Assembly (NCBI RefSeq): GCF_024362695.1
Contig: NC_065413.1
Coordinates: 16,980,011 to 17,044,010, forward strand
Direction: 5' to 3'
Origin: Pectinophora gossypiella
Lineage: Eukaryota; Arthropoda; Insecta; Lepidoptera; Gelechiidae
DNA length: 64,000 nt
The notes beneath the pieces are model-generated. The model saw nothing but the letters and a program-made list of their open reading frames with translations. It was not told the origin of the DNA and made no database searches. The translations under genes were made by a program, and so were the position numbers. Shown here piece after piece: positions 44,322 to 55,500 of this stretch. Position 1 is the stretch's first letter. Each line of letters starts with the position of its first letter.

Positions 44322-45960
44322 CACTTCTCATCAAAAAAATCGAAACACTTTCGTTTTCATTGTTTCTGTCCGAATTTAACACAAAAAAGAATTCATACGA
44401 AAATGAAACAAAATACATAAATGTATAGCTGGCAGTTTGGCCATTACAGTAATAAGCGAAAATTCTAAATTCAAAATTAGAATTTCATTTGTTTATCTTA
44501 TAAACGAAATGAATCACTGTTTTGAGACAAATGTGTGTTTAGGGTTGGAGTACATTTAGCGTTTAAAAACTAAAAATTGGCGCCTATCCTTAAACTTTTT
44601 GTTTTTTATTTCAATACTGTGACTTTGGGACGTCTGAAAAAAGGTTTTTTTTCTAAAACGTATGGATACTTCGCCCACAGAAGCCGCCCAAGTTGTGGCA
44701 TTGCTGGATTCTGGCCTTAGTCAGCGTGTTGTGGCTGCAAGACTGCATCTAAGCCTGTCATCTGTTCATAGAGTCTATAAACGTTATCGGGAGACTGGTT
44801 TGTTCACGCGCCGTTCAGGATCTGGCAGGAATCGGGTCACTTCTGAGCGAGATGATCGATTTATTGTAACAACTTCTTTAAGAAATCGACGCCTTAACGC
44901 TTTTCAACTGCAGCAGCGGCTTCGTGTTGTACGAAGGGTGGCTGTAAGTGACTCTACAATTAGAAGAAGGTTGAAGGATCGTGGACTGGTACCGCATAAG
45001 CCAGCAAATGGGCCGAAATTAACTGCAGACCATCGAAGAGCGCGCCTTAACTTTGCACGTGAGCACCTAAATTGGTCATACCTACAGTGGAGCAAAGTTC
45101 TCTTTTCTGATGAGTGTAAAATTATGCTGTATGGTAACGACGGAAGGGACAAGGTCTACAGAAGAGACGGAGAACGCTATGCACAATGCTGCATTGAAGA
45201 AAAGGTCAGCTATGGTGGCGGTTCGTGGACGGTTTGGGGAGGAATCAGCGCCGACGGTAAGACAGAGCTTGCTTTCGTGTCTGGGCCACGTCTGCCTGCA
45301 CTAAACTGTCATCGGTACGTCGAAGAGTGTCTCGAGCCTCATGTGATGCCCTATGCACATTTTATTGGCAACGGCTTCATATTCATGCACGACAATGCTA
45401 GGGCTCACACCGCGGGCGTCGTACGAGATTATCTTAACGAAGTCGATATCTCTATTATGGAATGGCCAGCAAGAAGCCCGGACATGAATCCCATTGAACA
45501 TCTGTGGGATGAATTAAAGAGACGAATTCGAGCAAGAGATCCTGCCCCAGAAACACTTAGCCAGCTGCAAGATGCAATCCAAGAGGAATGGGACAATATA
45601 CCACAGCATGTGATCGTGACTCTCATCCGATCGATGAAGAACCGTATGGAAGCAGTAATTAGAGCTCGGGGAGGGAAAACAAGTTATTAAATAAACGTTT
45701 TTTAGCTTTTTTTTTCATTTACGTGTGTTGTTTTATCCATTTCCTTTATACTCCATACGGAATAAAAATGACTCATTTAACAAAATACGAAACCTATGAA
45801 AAATTCATTTAAATGTAGAACATTAACATTAAGATTTGATAAGCTCATATTACTCACTATTAAACGACATTTAACATTTATTCCTAAATGTACACATTTT
45901 TCTGATAATCCTGACAAAACGTAAACTTGCAAGGTGTTTCGATTTTTTTGATGAGAAGTG
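44322..45960 (+). mobile_element. Tc1-like DNA transposon, full length, nested in copia
   Basis: 1639 bp between TA duplications (44320-44321 and 45961-45962). The ends are inverted repeats: CACTTCTCATCAAAAAAATC at the left, and the same 20 bases read from the right on the minus strand, pairing over at least 29 bp. It encodes a complete transposase. It sits inside the copia RT frame just after the YVDD codons. TA target, element length and DD34E transposase all fit the Tc1 group. Confidence 0.95.
44662..45690 (+). CDS. Tc1-like transposase, intact, DD34E
   Basis: 342 codons from ATG at 44662 to TAA. The N-terminal half holds two helix-turn-helix regions that bind the terminal repeats (LDSGLSQRVVAARLHLSLSSVHRVYKRY, then TIRRRLKDRGLVPHKP). 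The catalytic domain carries LFSDECK (first D), MHDNARAH (second D) and SPDMNPIEHLWDEL (E), with 34 residues between the second D and the E, the Tc1 signature. The enzyme cuts and pastes the element at TA. The length is normal for Tc1 and no frameshift or stop is present, so it may be functional. It lies centrally between the terminal repeats with a 340-bp 5' leader. Confidence 0.96.
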   Translation: MDTSPTEAAQVVALLDSGLSQRVVAARLHLSLSSVHRVYKRYRETGLFTRRSGSGRNRVTSERDDRFIVTTSLRNRRLNAFQLQQRLRVVRRVAVSDSTIRRRLKDRGLVPHKPANGPKLTADHRRARLNFAREHLNWSYLQWSKVLFSDECKIMLYGNDGRDKVYRRDGERYAQCCIEEKVSYGGGSWTVWGGISADGKTELAFVSGPRLPALNCHRYVEECLEPHVMPYAHFIGNGFIFMHDNARAHTAGVVRDYLNEVDISIMEWPARSPDMNPIEHLWDELKRRIRARDPAPETLSQLQDAIQEEWDNIPQHVIVTLIRSMKNRMEAVIRARGGKTSY

Positions 45961-45962
45961 TA

Positions 45963-48900
45963 TAATGTCATCTACATATAATGCAATGATTATTATTTCA
46001 TCATCATGGTTATAGATAAAAACACATGGTTCAGAAGATAACCTTTTAAATTGCAATTTATTGATTAAAACATGCTTAATTTTTTCATACCATGCTTTTG
46101 CCGCCTGTTTTAGGCCATAAATTGCTTTATTCAGTTTGTAAACTTTCTTTTCATTGCCTGGAAGAATGAATCCTTCCGGCTGTTCCATGTAAATGGTCTC
46201 TGTCAAATTTCCATTCAAAAATGCTGTCTTTACATCTAGATGTTCTATAGACATGTCCAACTGGGCAGCCAGGGCTAGCAAAATTCGTATGGTCGAATAC
46301 CTTACTACAGGCGCAAAGGTTTCATGGAAATCGATTCCATATTTTTGAGTGTACCCCTTCGCTACTAACCGTGCCTTGTGTTTGAGTAATTCACCATCCA
46401 GCCCCCTCTTTTTGCTAAAGACCCATTTACATTTTATTGGTCTCTGTCCTTCAGGCAAATCCACTATAGTCCAACATTTATTTGCAAGAAAAGAGTTATA
46501 CTCATCGTCAATAGCTTCCTTCCATTGTATGGCCTCTCTGCTGTCCAATGCCTGTTTCACCGTAGTTGGAATGCCCTCCTCATTCAATATTTCAGCTAGC
46601 CCCGCTAACAGAGACTCGTCACTGACAGCGTCCTCGAAGGTTGTCGTGGTCTCCGATGTGGTATCTGGAACGTAAGTTAAATCGGACGAATCATCTGCAC
46701 TTTCACTGTCTGCTGAGTCATCCAGCTGAAACATTGTCTGTCTACGGTGATTTATTGTGCCATCAGACTGTGTTTTCTCATCTACAGATGAATCTAACGT
46801 TATAGAGGTTTCATCTACAATGCTATCTGGATTAGTTTCATTTAAATCCTCATTGCTATTCTCATTAGATGAGCTTTCTGGCAATATGGCAGTATCTTGC
46901 CTTTTATTATCATCATGTGACACATTTTTGTAAATAAACTCATTTTCCATAAATATAACATGTCTAGCACTGACACATTTCCTTGGACATGCTGGATCTA
47001 TTAGCCTGTAGCCTTTACAATTTTCATAATAGCCTACGAAGACCATCTTCTTACTTCTAGTATCAAGTTTACGACAATTTTCTACTAAAGAATATGCTGT
47101 GCAACCAAAAATGCGCAAATGACTCACATCAACTTTCTTGGACGTCCACACTTCTTCTGGAGTGGCCCCTCGCACTGCTTTTGTTGGTGACAAGTTCTTC
47201 AGGTACGTAGCCGTGTTAGCAGCTTCGGCGCAAAACTTTTTACTGAGACCAGCATCCTCCAACATACAGCGAGCTTTGTCCATGATCGTACGGTGAGCTC
47301 GTTCCGCTACACCATTCTGTTGACTACAGTGTGGCACCGTGGTTTGATGTATTATTCCGCATGTCCTCATGTATTCCTGAAATGCACAGTTAATATATTC
47401 TCCTCCATTGTCACTCCGTAATATTTTTATTTTCTTACCAGTTTGATTCTCTACTAAAGCTTTGAATTCTTTAAATTTTTCATATACTTCACTTTTATTT
47501 TTCATGAAATATATAAAAGTTTTTCTAGAGAAATCATCTACAAAAATCACAAAATACCGAGCACCATTATAAGATGGTGTCTGCATAGGACCACACACAT
47601 CTGTGTGCACCACCCCTAATAATTCTGAGCTTCTGCTCTGACTTTTCTTAGGAAAAGGTAACTTTGTTTGTTTACCTAAGACACATGCAACACAGGACTC
47701 GAATGTAGTAGGATCAAAATTCATACCTGTTGCTAATCCATTTTTCATCAGATTCATGCTTCTTGAGTTAAGGTGACCCAGCCGTCTGTGCCAAACATCT
47801 TGTGAAGTCCTGTTCTTCGCAGACACTAGTGCAGCCGGTTCTACACCTTCCTGCATTACCGCACCTGCTGTAGGACTCTCACACACCGAGTTCATGGCAA
47901 CCTCACAACTCATAGCATTCTTTACAGTATCTAACTGATAAATACCATTACATAAAGTACCTGTTGCTATGACTTCACTACCATCATAAATTTTACAACC
48001 ATCAGATTTGAAAACAACACTATATCCCTTCCTATTTAGTTCACTCACTGATAATAGATTTGCAGAGAGCTGAGGAATGTAATAAACATTACTTATTGTC
48101 TTTAAACCTGTTTGTAACATGACTTGCACACTACCTTGTCCGCTAGTCATCACCTTGTCACCGTTAGCAACGTTCACCTCTAACTGTTTTGAGCACTGAA
48201 TGTCAGACATCAAATGTTTGTTGTTGCACATATGATTTGTTGCACCGGAGTCTATATACCACACATCATTCCGTACATTCACTGATAATGCTGTCAACAA
48301 AGTCTTGTCCTTGGGCGGAGGAGTATTCTTTGTGTTGCTCTTCTGGTTCTTTGGACAGTCCTTCTTCATGTGTCCAGCCTTTTTGCACCTAAAACACTTG
48401 AAGATCTTCTTTGTGACTAAAGCATTCAAGTCAGAATGTTCAGATTTGTCGTCTCTCCGCTGTTGCTCCTGTAAAAGTTTTGTCTTCACAGTTTCACAAG
48501 TCAATTTCACACTTGAGTTCTCCAGAGCCATGATGAGTGGGTCGTAGTCAGTAGTTAAACCGCTCAACATAATCACAGCTAAAAATTCATCATCAAGTTT
48601 TGATCCGATATCATCCAACTGCTGTCCAAGCTCTATGATTCGTGAAATATAGCCTTGCATGCTCTCCGCCTCGCTCAACTTCATCCCAAATAGTGATCTC
48701 AGCAAACCCAGACGCCTACAAAGCCCTTTGTCTTCATATGCACGTTGCAAACACGTCCATGCCTCAAAAGCTGTTGTAGCTTTGCGAACATGATGCAATG
48801 CTGACGGCCCCACTGACAAGCAAATCTTAGCTAAAGCCTTCTGCTGCTTCTTCTCGTCTTTGCACGCCGCGGCCGACTCTGCTGACGCCACGCAGTCGTA

Positions 48901-49011
48901 CAAGTCTTCATGCATGAGAATCATTTTTACCATGAATTTCCAAGTATTGTAGTCTTCGATCCCATGTAATTTTTCCACAGGAATGCCAACAGGAAATAAA
49001 GATGAAGCCAT
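45963..49011 (-). CDS. copia gag-pol polyprotein, segment 1 (gag, protease, integrase, start of RT)
   Basis: An open frame of about 1017 codons from the ATG at 49011; the frame is open further upstream into the LTR, but MASSLFPVG fits a copia gag start. In order: gag helices (residues 1-200), zinc knuckle CFRCKKAGHMKKDC (206-219), protease WYIDSGATNH (D254), the HHCC integrase zinc site (H408, H413, C440, C443), the integrase core with D471, D534 and E570 (DD35E), and RT from about residue 790 with HLDVKTAFLNG and the YVDD box at residues 1012-1015. The frame is cut immediately after YVDD by the TA of the Tc1-like element. No stop or frameshift is seen before that. The protein makes the capsid, processes itself, copies RNA to DNA and integrates it. 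Confidence 0.93.
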
Positions 49012-49150
49012 GATATAACCACAGGGGTATTTGTCGAAGTCACGAGATAGCCAGCCGGTGTCACGCCGATATGATCCACGAGTTTTATAAGTGAATAAAT
49101 TAACGCGTATTTTACCAAAATAATTACGTTGCAGGGCGCAGTAAACGTCC

Positions 49151-49164
49151 CTGGGCCCATAACC
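49151..49164 (-). promoter_or_regulatory. copia primer-binding site, tRNA-iMet internal type
   Basis: Directly inside the 5' LTR the minus strand reads GGTTATGGGCCCAG, complementary to the anticodon arm of initiator-Met tRNA. Drosophila copia is primed by an internal tRNA-iMet fragment in the same way, so this fits the family. Confidence 0.75.
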
Positions 49165-49383
49165 TGATGGGTTATGAGCCAAATAAAAGAGATATTTAAG
49201 ATTAATGCGGATTTTTATTTGGTAACTCAAAATTACAACCGGCGGCCATACAGTGCAAGGAGCAAGAGAACGAGGTTATGAATGTCAATGTCAGATCGAC
49301 AATGACACTGACAGATGCGTTTAACGTTCCATTATGCTGAAGTTTATTATTCTACTAAATATATCTAAACATATATTCCAACA
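49165..49383 (-). repeat. 5' LTR of the copia element
   Basis: 219 bp on the minus strand, beginning TGTTGGAATATATG and ending TTGGCTCATAACCCATCA. It matches the LTR at 36796-37014 except for one position (GACAGA here, GAAAGA there, plus-strand reading). Confidence 0.93.
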
Positions 49384-49603
49384 GTAAGTACTTGGGGTAT
49401 GGTAGTAAGTACTTGGGGTATGGTAGTAAGTACTTGGGGTATGGTAGTAACTACTTGGGGTATGGTGGTAAGTACTTGGGGTATGGTGGTAAGTACTTGG
49501 GGTATGTTGGTAAGTACTTGGGGTTTGGTAGTAAGTACTTGGGGTATAGTAGTAAGTACTTGGGGTATGGTAGTAAGTACTTGGGGTATGGTACCAAGTA
49601 CTT
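49384..49603. repeat. 21-bp satellite array, block between copia and the LINE
   Basis: About ten units continue the array after the copia element, starting with its GTAAG duplication and ending with ATGGTACCAAGTACTT (49588-49603), the target duplication of the LINE. Confidence 0.93.
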
Positions 49604-50085
49604 CCCGTGTGGAGTTGCTGATCTCCCATCGGGCGCGTCCCCAGGTGGCGGATAGGGGAACGCCCCCCCAGATATGGGGGGGTACCGGCTTCGGCCGGCG
49701 CGGACCAAAATCAGCGAGGTGGGGTCGCTCTTCGCTCTCCTCTGCGGGGGCAGAGGGTTCTGAAGATGTGACCAGGCGACGGGTCTCTGGCCTCGGCCAG
49801 AAGACACGGGCTTCGGCTCAACGTCGGTAGGGGCGGCGGGTCCGGCAGCAATGCTGGGCAACGGCTTCGGCCACCGTCGGCCCGACCCGTAACCCAGACG
49901 CAATGCTGTCTGGAGCGGGGGCCGCCTCCGCATTGAGCCGGAGGGGGCCGCGAGGAAGACAACCTCTCTAAAATAATTACCCAAGCCTAAGGTGTGGCGC
50001 CTGCTGACGGGCTGAATGGTCAGTGGTTCTGGCAGCAAGGGTGCCCCGGGGAGGTCACCCCGGTAAGAAAAGACGTTAAAAAACC

Positions 50086-52506
50086 ATGGATAAGCAGATC
50101 GATAATTCTATTCCGCCGGCGGGCACTCCAAGCGAGCGACCCCGCCCCTCTTCGGAGGGCAAGCCCCATACGTATACGGCGGGGGGCAAAGACTGCTTCG
50201 TAGGTCGGCAAGATGCCGGCCTCCGTGAACACGACACAGGCAATGAAAATGGCTCACGAGTAGGTTTAAGTTTCGAAGTAAGGAAAGAGGAGGAACAGAA
50301 GGTAGAAGGGCGGGAATTGCGAAGCCGTAGGAACACCTTCTACCCGGCTTTCGCTGAATCCGGAGTGGTCGCTAGCGCGTCAGCACCATCACCGCTTCCC
50401 GAAGCGATGGTGGTTCTGGAGCGTATCCCAATACCGGAGATTGAGGGGACGATCGACATGGAAGTCGAAGCTGAGAAGGAGGCATCGTCTGCTGGGACGG
50501 ATACCAGCCTGGTCACAGTACGATCCAGGTCGGGGTCCCCCGAGACGAGGAGCCGCTTCTGGGCAGAGGAGGGCCCAAAGAGGCGTCGCCTGACGATGGC
50601 ATCGTCGGAGTCGGCATCGCCTTCGGGCAGTGATGGAGGTGGAGAGGCGTCTGTCACCAAAGGCAGAGCTCGCCGCTCCACATCCGGGAAATTCGTCGGC
50701 CTGTCCAAGGCACAGGCATACGTCAACGCCGCGAAGAAGGAGTTTCAAAAAACTCAAGCCGCGGAGGAGATCGCAGAGTTCGCCAAACGAACTCTTCAGG
50801 CCAGGGTGACGCGCCTGTCAGAATCCTCCTCTGGGTGTGAGAACGAGGCTCCTCACCAGGACATCAACCAGCAGGTGCTGGGCGCCCTGGAGGTGGTAGA
50901 AAAGGTAGCCAGCAAATCCGGCAACCTGAAGGGCACATCAGTGCGAGCGCTGAGAGACGCAAAGTCGTCGATCAGAGCTGCCTTTGATGTGCTCTTAGAG
51001 AGGACCTCCACCGATGTTACGAGGCAACTGCAGGCGGACAATGCCCGCATACTAGCGGACAATGTCCGTCTGCAGGCCCAAATGGCCAGCCTCCAAAATG
51101 ACCTCATCAACATGAGGGTGGAGATGGAGTTGTTGAGGAAGGTGCAGGGCGCCTCTGTACCATCTCCGGCACCGCCTATGGAGCTGCCTGCTGCACCGCA
51201 GACTACTCGCGGCAAAAAGCGGCCAGAAGTGGCCTCTCTGTCCGCCAGCAACGAGGATGAGTTGGCGCGAACCATCATGGTCCAAGTAGGGACGATGGTT
51301 AACGCTCGTTTGGAGGCCCTAGAGGGCAGACTTCTCCCGGAGAAGCGATTGCGTCCGCCGCTGTCAGTTGACAGCAAGCGGTCTGAAGCCTCTCCAGTGG
51401 CCAAAGCAACCCCGGTACAGACGCAGCCTACCGTGGTGTCAGGCGGAGCCACAACAGCTCGCTCTGCCGCAGCAGAGGCCAAGGAGAAGAGGACGAAGAA
51501 GAAGAAAAAGCCGAAGAAGAAGAAAAAGGCCAGCGCTGACCAACAAGCGGCTGCGCCTCGTGTCCCTCGACCGATTCCCCCGGCGCCCTCCACAATGGAG
51601 GTGCCGTGGAACGTTGTTGCCAGAAAGGGCACAAAGAAGGTCACCCCCACTCTGACAAAGAGTGGCCCGGTCAAGCTGCGTCCTCCTCGGACGGCGGCCG
51701 TTGTTCTGACGCTACAACCGGGCGCGGAGGAAAAGGGGGCCTCTTATGCTGGCGTGTTGGCTGAGGCCAGATCCAAGATAAAGTTGGACGAGATGGGCAT
51801 AGGGGCAGTCCGGTTTCGACGAGCTGTGACCGGGGCCCGCATCCTAGAGGTGTCCGGCACCTCTAGCATTGAAAAGGCGGACTCCCTCGCGCAAAAGCTG
51901 AGGGAGGCGCTAAATGAGGACGTGGTCCGAATTAATCGGCCTACAAAAATGGCAGAGATGCGCATCACGGGCTTGGACGACTCGGTCACCGCTGAGGACT
52001 TGGTGGCAGCGGTGGCTCGAGTTGGTCAATGCGCTTCCGACCAGATAAAGCCTGGTGAAATTCGCCGGGATAAAACTGGCCTCGGCTCGGTGTGGTTGCG
52101 GTGCCCGGTGTCTGCTGCAAAAAAGGTGTCTGAGGGTGGAAGACTACTGGTCGGTTGGGTGGCAGCTCAAGTGAAGCTGCTTGAGACCCGACCGATGCGG
52201 TGCTACCGATGCCTGGAGCCGGGACACGTCAGGGCATCATGCGTCTCAGAGGTGGACCGTAGCGATCTCTGCTACCGCTGCGGACAGCCTGGTCACATAG
52301 GCCAAAAGTGCTCAGCCGCGCCCCACTGCACTATCTGTGAGGCAGCCGGCAAGCCTGCGGATCATCGGATGGGCTCATGTATCACCCCATCCAAACGCAA
52401 GAACGGAAGGAAGAAGGCTGGCGCTGGACCCAAGATCCCCCCGCAGCCTGTCCGAGCAAATGCTGAAGCCCGGGCCGAGGTGGAATCGACAATGGCCATT
52501 GATTAA
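50086..52506 (+). CDS. LINE ORF1 protein, R1-clade Gag-like, 806 aa
   Basis: An open frame from ATG at 50086 to TAA at 52504-52506. The N-terminal ~280 residues are charged and probably disordered. A coiled-coil-like region follows (about residues 310-350, LQADNARILADNVRLQAQ). Next come a Lys-rich block (KKKKKPKKKKK near 468-480), a region resembling the nucleic-acid-binding fold of R1 ORF1 proteins, and three zinc knuckles near residues 705-770: CYRCLEPGHVRASC, CYRCGQPGHIGQKC and CTICEAAGKPADHRMGSC. ORF1 proteins bind the element RNA and carry it to the nucleus and target. The ending TAATG shares its last base with the ORF2 start, as in SART1, whose ORF2 is made by stop-start reinitiation. 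Confidence 0.93.
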   Translation: MDKQIDNSIPPAGTPSERPRPSSEGKPHTYTAGGKDCFVGRQDAGLREHDTGNENGSRVGLSFEVRKEEEQKVEGRELRSRRNTFYPAFAESGVVASASAPSPLPEAMVVLERIPIPEIEGTIDMEVEAEKEASSAGTDTSLVTVRSRSGSPETRSRFWAEEGPKRRRLTMASSESASPSGSDGGGEASVTKGRARRSTSGKFVGLSKAQAYVNAAKKEFQKTQAAEEIAEFAKRTLQARVTRLSESSSGCENEAPHQDINQQVLGALEVVEKVASKSGNLKGTSVRALRDAKSSIRAAFDVLLERTSTDVTRQLQADNARILADNVRLQAQMASLQNDLINMRVEMELLRKVQGASVPSPAPPMELPAAPQTTRGKKRPEVASLSASNEDELARTIMVQVGTMVNARLEALEGRLLPEKRLRPPLSVDSKRSEASPVAKATPVQTQPTVVSGGATTARSAAAEAKEKRTKKKKKPKKKKKASADQQAAAPRVPRPIPPAPSTMEVPWNVVARKGTKKVTPTLTKSGPVKLRPPRTAAVVLTLQPGAEEKGASYAGVLAEARSKIKLDEMGIGAVRFRRAVTGARILEVSGTSSIEKADSLAQKLREALNEDVVRINRPTKMAEMRITGLDDSVTAEDLVAAVARVGQCASDQIKPGEIRRDKTGLGSVWLRCPVSAAKKVSEGGRLLVGWVAAQVKLLETRPMRCYRCLEPGHVRASCVSEVDRSDLCYRCGQPGHIGQKCSAAPHCTICEAAGKPADHRMGSCITPSKRKNGRKKAGAGPKIPPQPVRANAEARAEVESTMAID

Positions 52507-55500
52507 TGGCTATTCGGTTCCTCCAGGCGAATATCGGCCACGGCTCCAGAGCCCAAGACCTTCTGTCCCAAAGCATGGCAGAGTGGCTGATCGGACTGGC
52601 GGTGGTCAGCGAGCCATACTATGTTCCACCTAGGGACAACTGGTTGAGCGACCAAGATGGTCTCGTCACGATCGTCACGCAGACGTCGGCCGGCTCCTCG
52701 CCCTTCGAGCGGATGTTTAGAGGTCGGGGATTAGTCTCGGCGTTTGTAGACGGCGTGATGGTGATCGGGGCGTACTTCTCGCCAAATCGGAGCCTGGCTG
52801 AGTTTGAGATTTTCTTGGACGAGGTCAGTGCTTTGATTGACAGAAGCCGCCCTGATCTAGTGCTCTTCGCTGGGGATCTCAACGCCAAATCTTTGGCGTG
52901 GGGATGTCCAGCGACAGATGCACGCGGCCGAGCTCTGGAGGAGTGGGCAGTCGCAACTGGTCTTGAGTTGCTCAACCGGGGAACGGTAGCCACGTGCGTG
53001 CGGCAACAGGGCAGCTCCATCGTGGACGTCACGTTCGCGAACGCTGCCCTGGCGCGCCGTGTCCAGGGCTGGGAAGTGCTGGAGGGCGTGGAGACGTTGT
53101 CGGATCACAGGTATATCCGATTCAGCGTCTCCGCGTCCGCAGTTGCCCCGAGCGGCCCGAGCCGACCCCTGCAAAGGGACAGTCCCCGTTGGGTGATAAA
53201 GCACCTCGATAAAGAGTTGCTGATGGAGGCGGCCATCGTCCAGGCCTGGGTCTCCAACCTTGACGGCCCCGTGGTGGTTGAGGATGAGGCTGCTCGGCTA
53301 AACGAGGCAATGTCGCAAATTTGCGACGCGTCGATGCCTCGGGCCAAGCCCATACCTCCCAAACGGAGGGTATATTGGTGGAATGCAGAGATTGCGCAAC
53401 TGCGCGAATCTTGCGTTGCGGCAAGACGCCATTATGCCCGGCAGAGGAGACGCCGGATCCATGACAGCGATGAAGAGGGCAGACTCTACAACATCTATAG
53501 AGTCTGCGTGAAGGCCCTGCAGACCGCAATTGGTCAAGCCAAGGAGACATCGCGGCGGGAGATGCTGGAGGCTCTGAATTGCGACCCATGGGGGCGGTCG
53601 TACAAAATGGTACGTGCCAAGCTCAGACCATGGGCTCCGCCCTTAACCCGGAGTCTCGAGCCTACCCTGCTGCAGGATGTAGTCGAGGCGTTATTCCCTG
53701 CGCGGGAGGGTTTCACGCCCCCGTCGATGGTGCCCCCATGGCAAGTGAACGACGATGAAACCGAGGCGGCCGAGGTAACAGCCGGCGAACTGGGCGCCGC
53801 ATTGCTGCGGCTCAAAGCCAAGAACACGGCACCTGGGCCAGATGGCATTCCGGGTCGCGCGTGGGTGTCAGCCGCCAACGCCCTAGAGCCAAGACTGCTG
53901 AGGCTGTTTTCCGCCTGTCTCGAACAGGCCAGGTTTCCCAATGCATGGAAGACAGGCAAGCTTGTCCTCCTGAAGAAGGAGGGACGTCCAGCAGACTCTC
54001 CATCTGCGTATCGTCCCATCGTTCTGCTGGACGAGGTGGGCAAGCTCGTCGAGCGCATTATTGCCGGACGCATCATCGGGCATCTCATGCGGACTGGCCC
54101 CGACCTGGCGGATTGCCAATATGGCTTCCGCCATGGTCGCTCCACCATCGACGCCATACTCCGCGTGAAGACCATAAGCGATGAGGCGGTGTCCCAACGT
54201 CAGGTGGTTTTGGCAGTGTCACTCGATATTGCCAATGCCTTTAACACCCTGCCCTGGGGCTGTATCGAGGAGGCAATGCGGTACCACCAGATGCCCGTGT
54301 ACCTAAGGCGAATCGTCTCGGCGTACCTCTCGGATCGGTCCGTCGTGTTCCCAGGACGAGAGCAGTGGGGACAACGGCCGATGTCGTGCGGTGTCCCACA
54401 GGGGTCGGTCCTTGGACCACTCCTGTGGAACATCGGGTACGATTGGGTGCTCCGGGGCGCTAACCTTAGAGGAGTCGAGCTCACGTGCTACGCCGATGAC
54501 ACCTTGGTCACAGCACGTGGCTCGACTTTCAGGCAGGCCGCCATACTCGCCACAGCGGGTGTGGCCCATGTGGTCGGGCGTATCCGGCGACTTGGCCTGG
54601 AGGTGGCCTTGAACAAATCTGAGGCCCTGTGCTTCCACGGGCCTCGGAATGCACCACCAGCCGGAGCGCACATAGTGGTGGGCGGAACTCGCATCGATCT
54701 AAAGACAACGATGAGGTACCTCGGACTTGTTCTGGACGGTCGATGGGAGTTCCGCGCCCACTTCCAGCGCTTGATGCCCAAGCTCCTCGGAGCGGCAGGT
54801 GCCCTCGGGTATCTTCTGCCTAATCTGGGTGGGCCGAAGGCGTCCTGCAGGCGGCTTTATATGGGGGTCGTTCGCTCCATGGCCTTGTATGGAGCCCCAG
54901 TATGGGCCAACACTCTGAAGAGGCAGAATATCGCCCTTCTGAATGCAGCTCAGAGGGCGATGGCCATCAGAGTGATACGGGGCTACCGAACGATCTCCTG
55001 CGAGGCGGCGCGTGTGCTGGCTGGATCTCTGCCCTGGGACCTGGATGCGAGAGCCCTCTCATCAATGTATTTTTGGCGAGAGGAGGCGCATGGTCGGGGT
55101 GACACGCCAGCACCACGTGAGGTGCAAGCGCAGCGGGAGGAAGTACTCCGACTGCTGCTACTGGAGTGGGAGCAGAGGCTGGCTCAGCCTAGTGCGGGCC
55201 TGAGAACAATTCAGGCAGTTCGCCCAGTCCTCCGACAGTGGTTGGACCGGCGACACGGGGTGATGACCTTCCGGCTCACTCAGATCCTCTCGGGACATGG
55301 TTGTTTTGGGAGGTATCTGCATGTTGTAGCCGGAAGAGAGCCGACCGCCGAGTGTCATCACTGCGGCGGCTGCCCGGAAGACACGGCCCAGCACACGCTT
55401 GAGGCGTGTCCAGCCTGGGCGACAGAGCGCCAAGAACTTGGTGCCGTTGTGGGGTGCGACCTTTCGCTGCCCGCTGTGGTCCAGGCCATGGTTGACAGCG

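Larger units (their letters stand above)
36796..49383 (-). mobile_element. Ty1/copia LTR retrotransposon, 12.6 kb including two nested insertions
   Basis: On the minus strand the element starts TGTTGG at 49383 and ends CA at 36796. It has two 219-bp LTRs, an iMet-type primer site and a gag-pol frame. It sits in the 21-bp satellite with a 5-bp duplication GTAAG (36791-36795 and 49384-49388). The copia frame is interrupted by a gypsy element (37980-44178) and a Tc1-like element (44322-45960). Without those insertions the element would be about 4.7 kb, a normal copia size, and its reading frame continues in phase across both sites. The LTRs differ at only one position by eye, so the insertion is recent. 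Confidence 0.93.
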
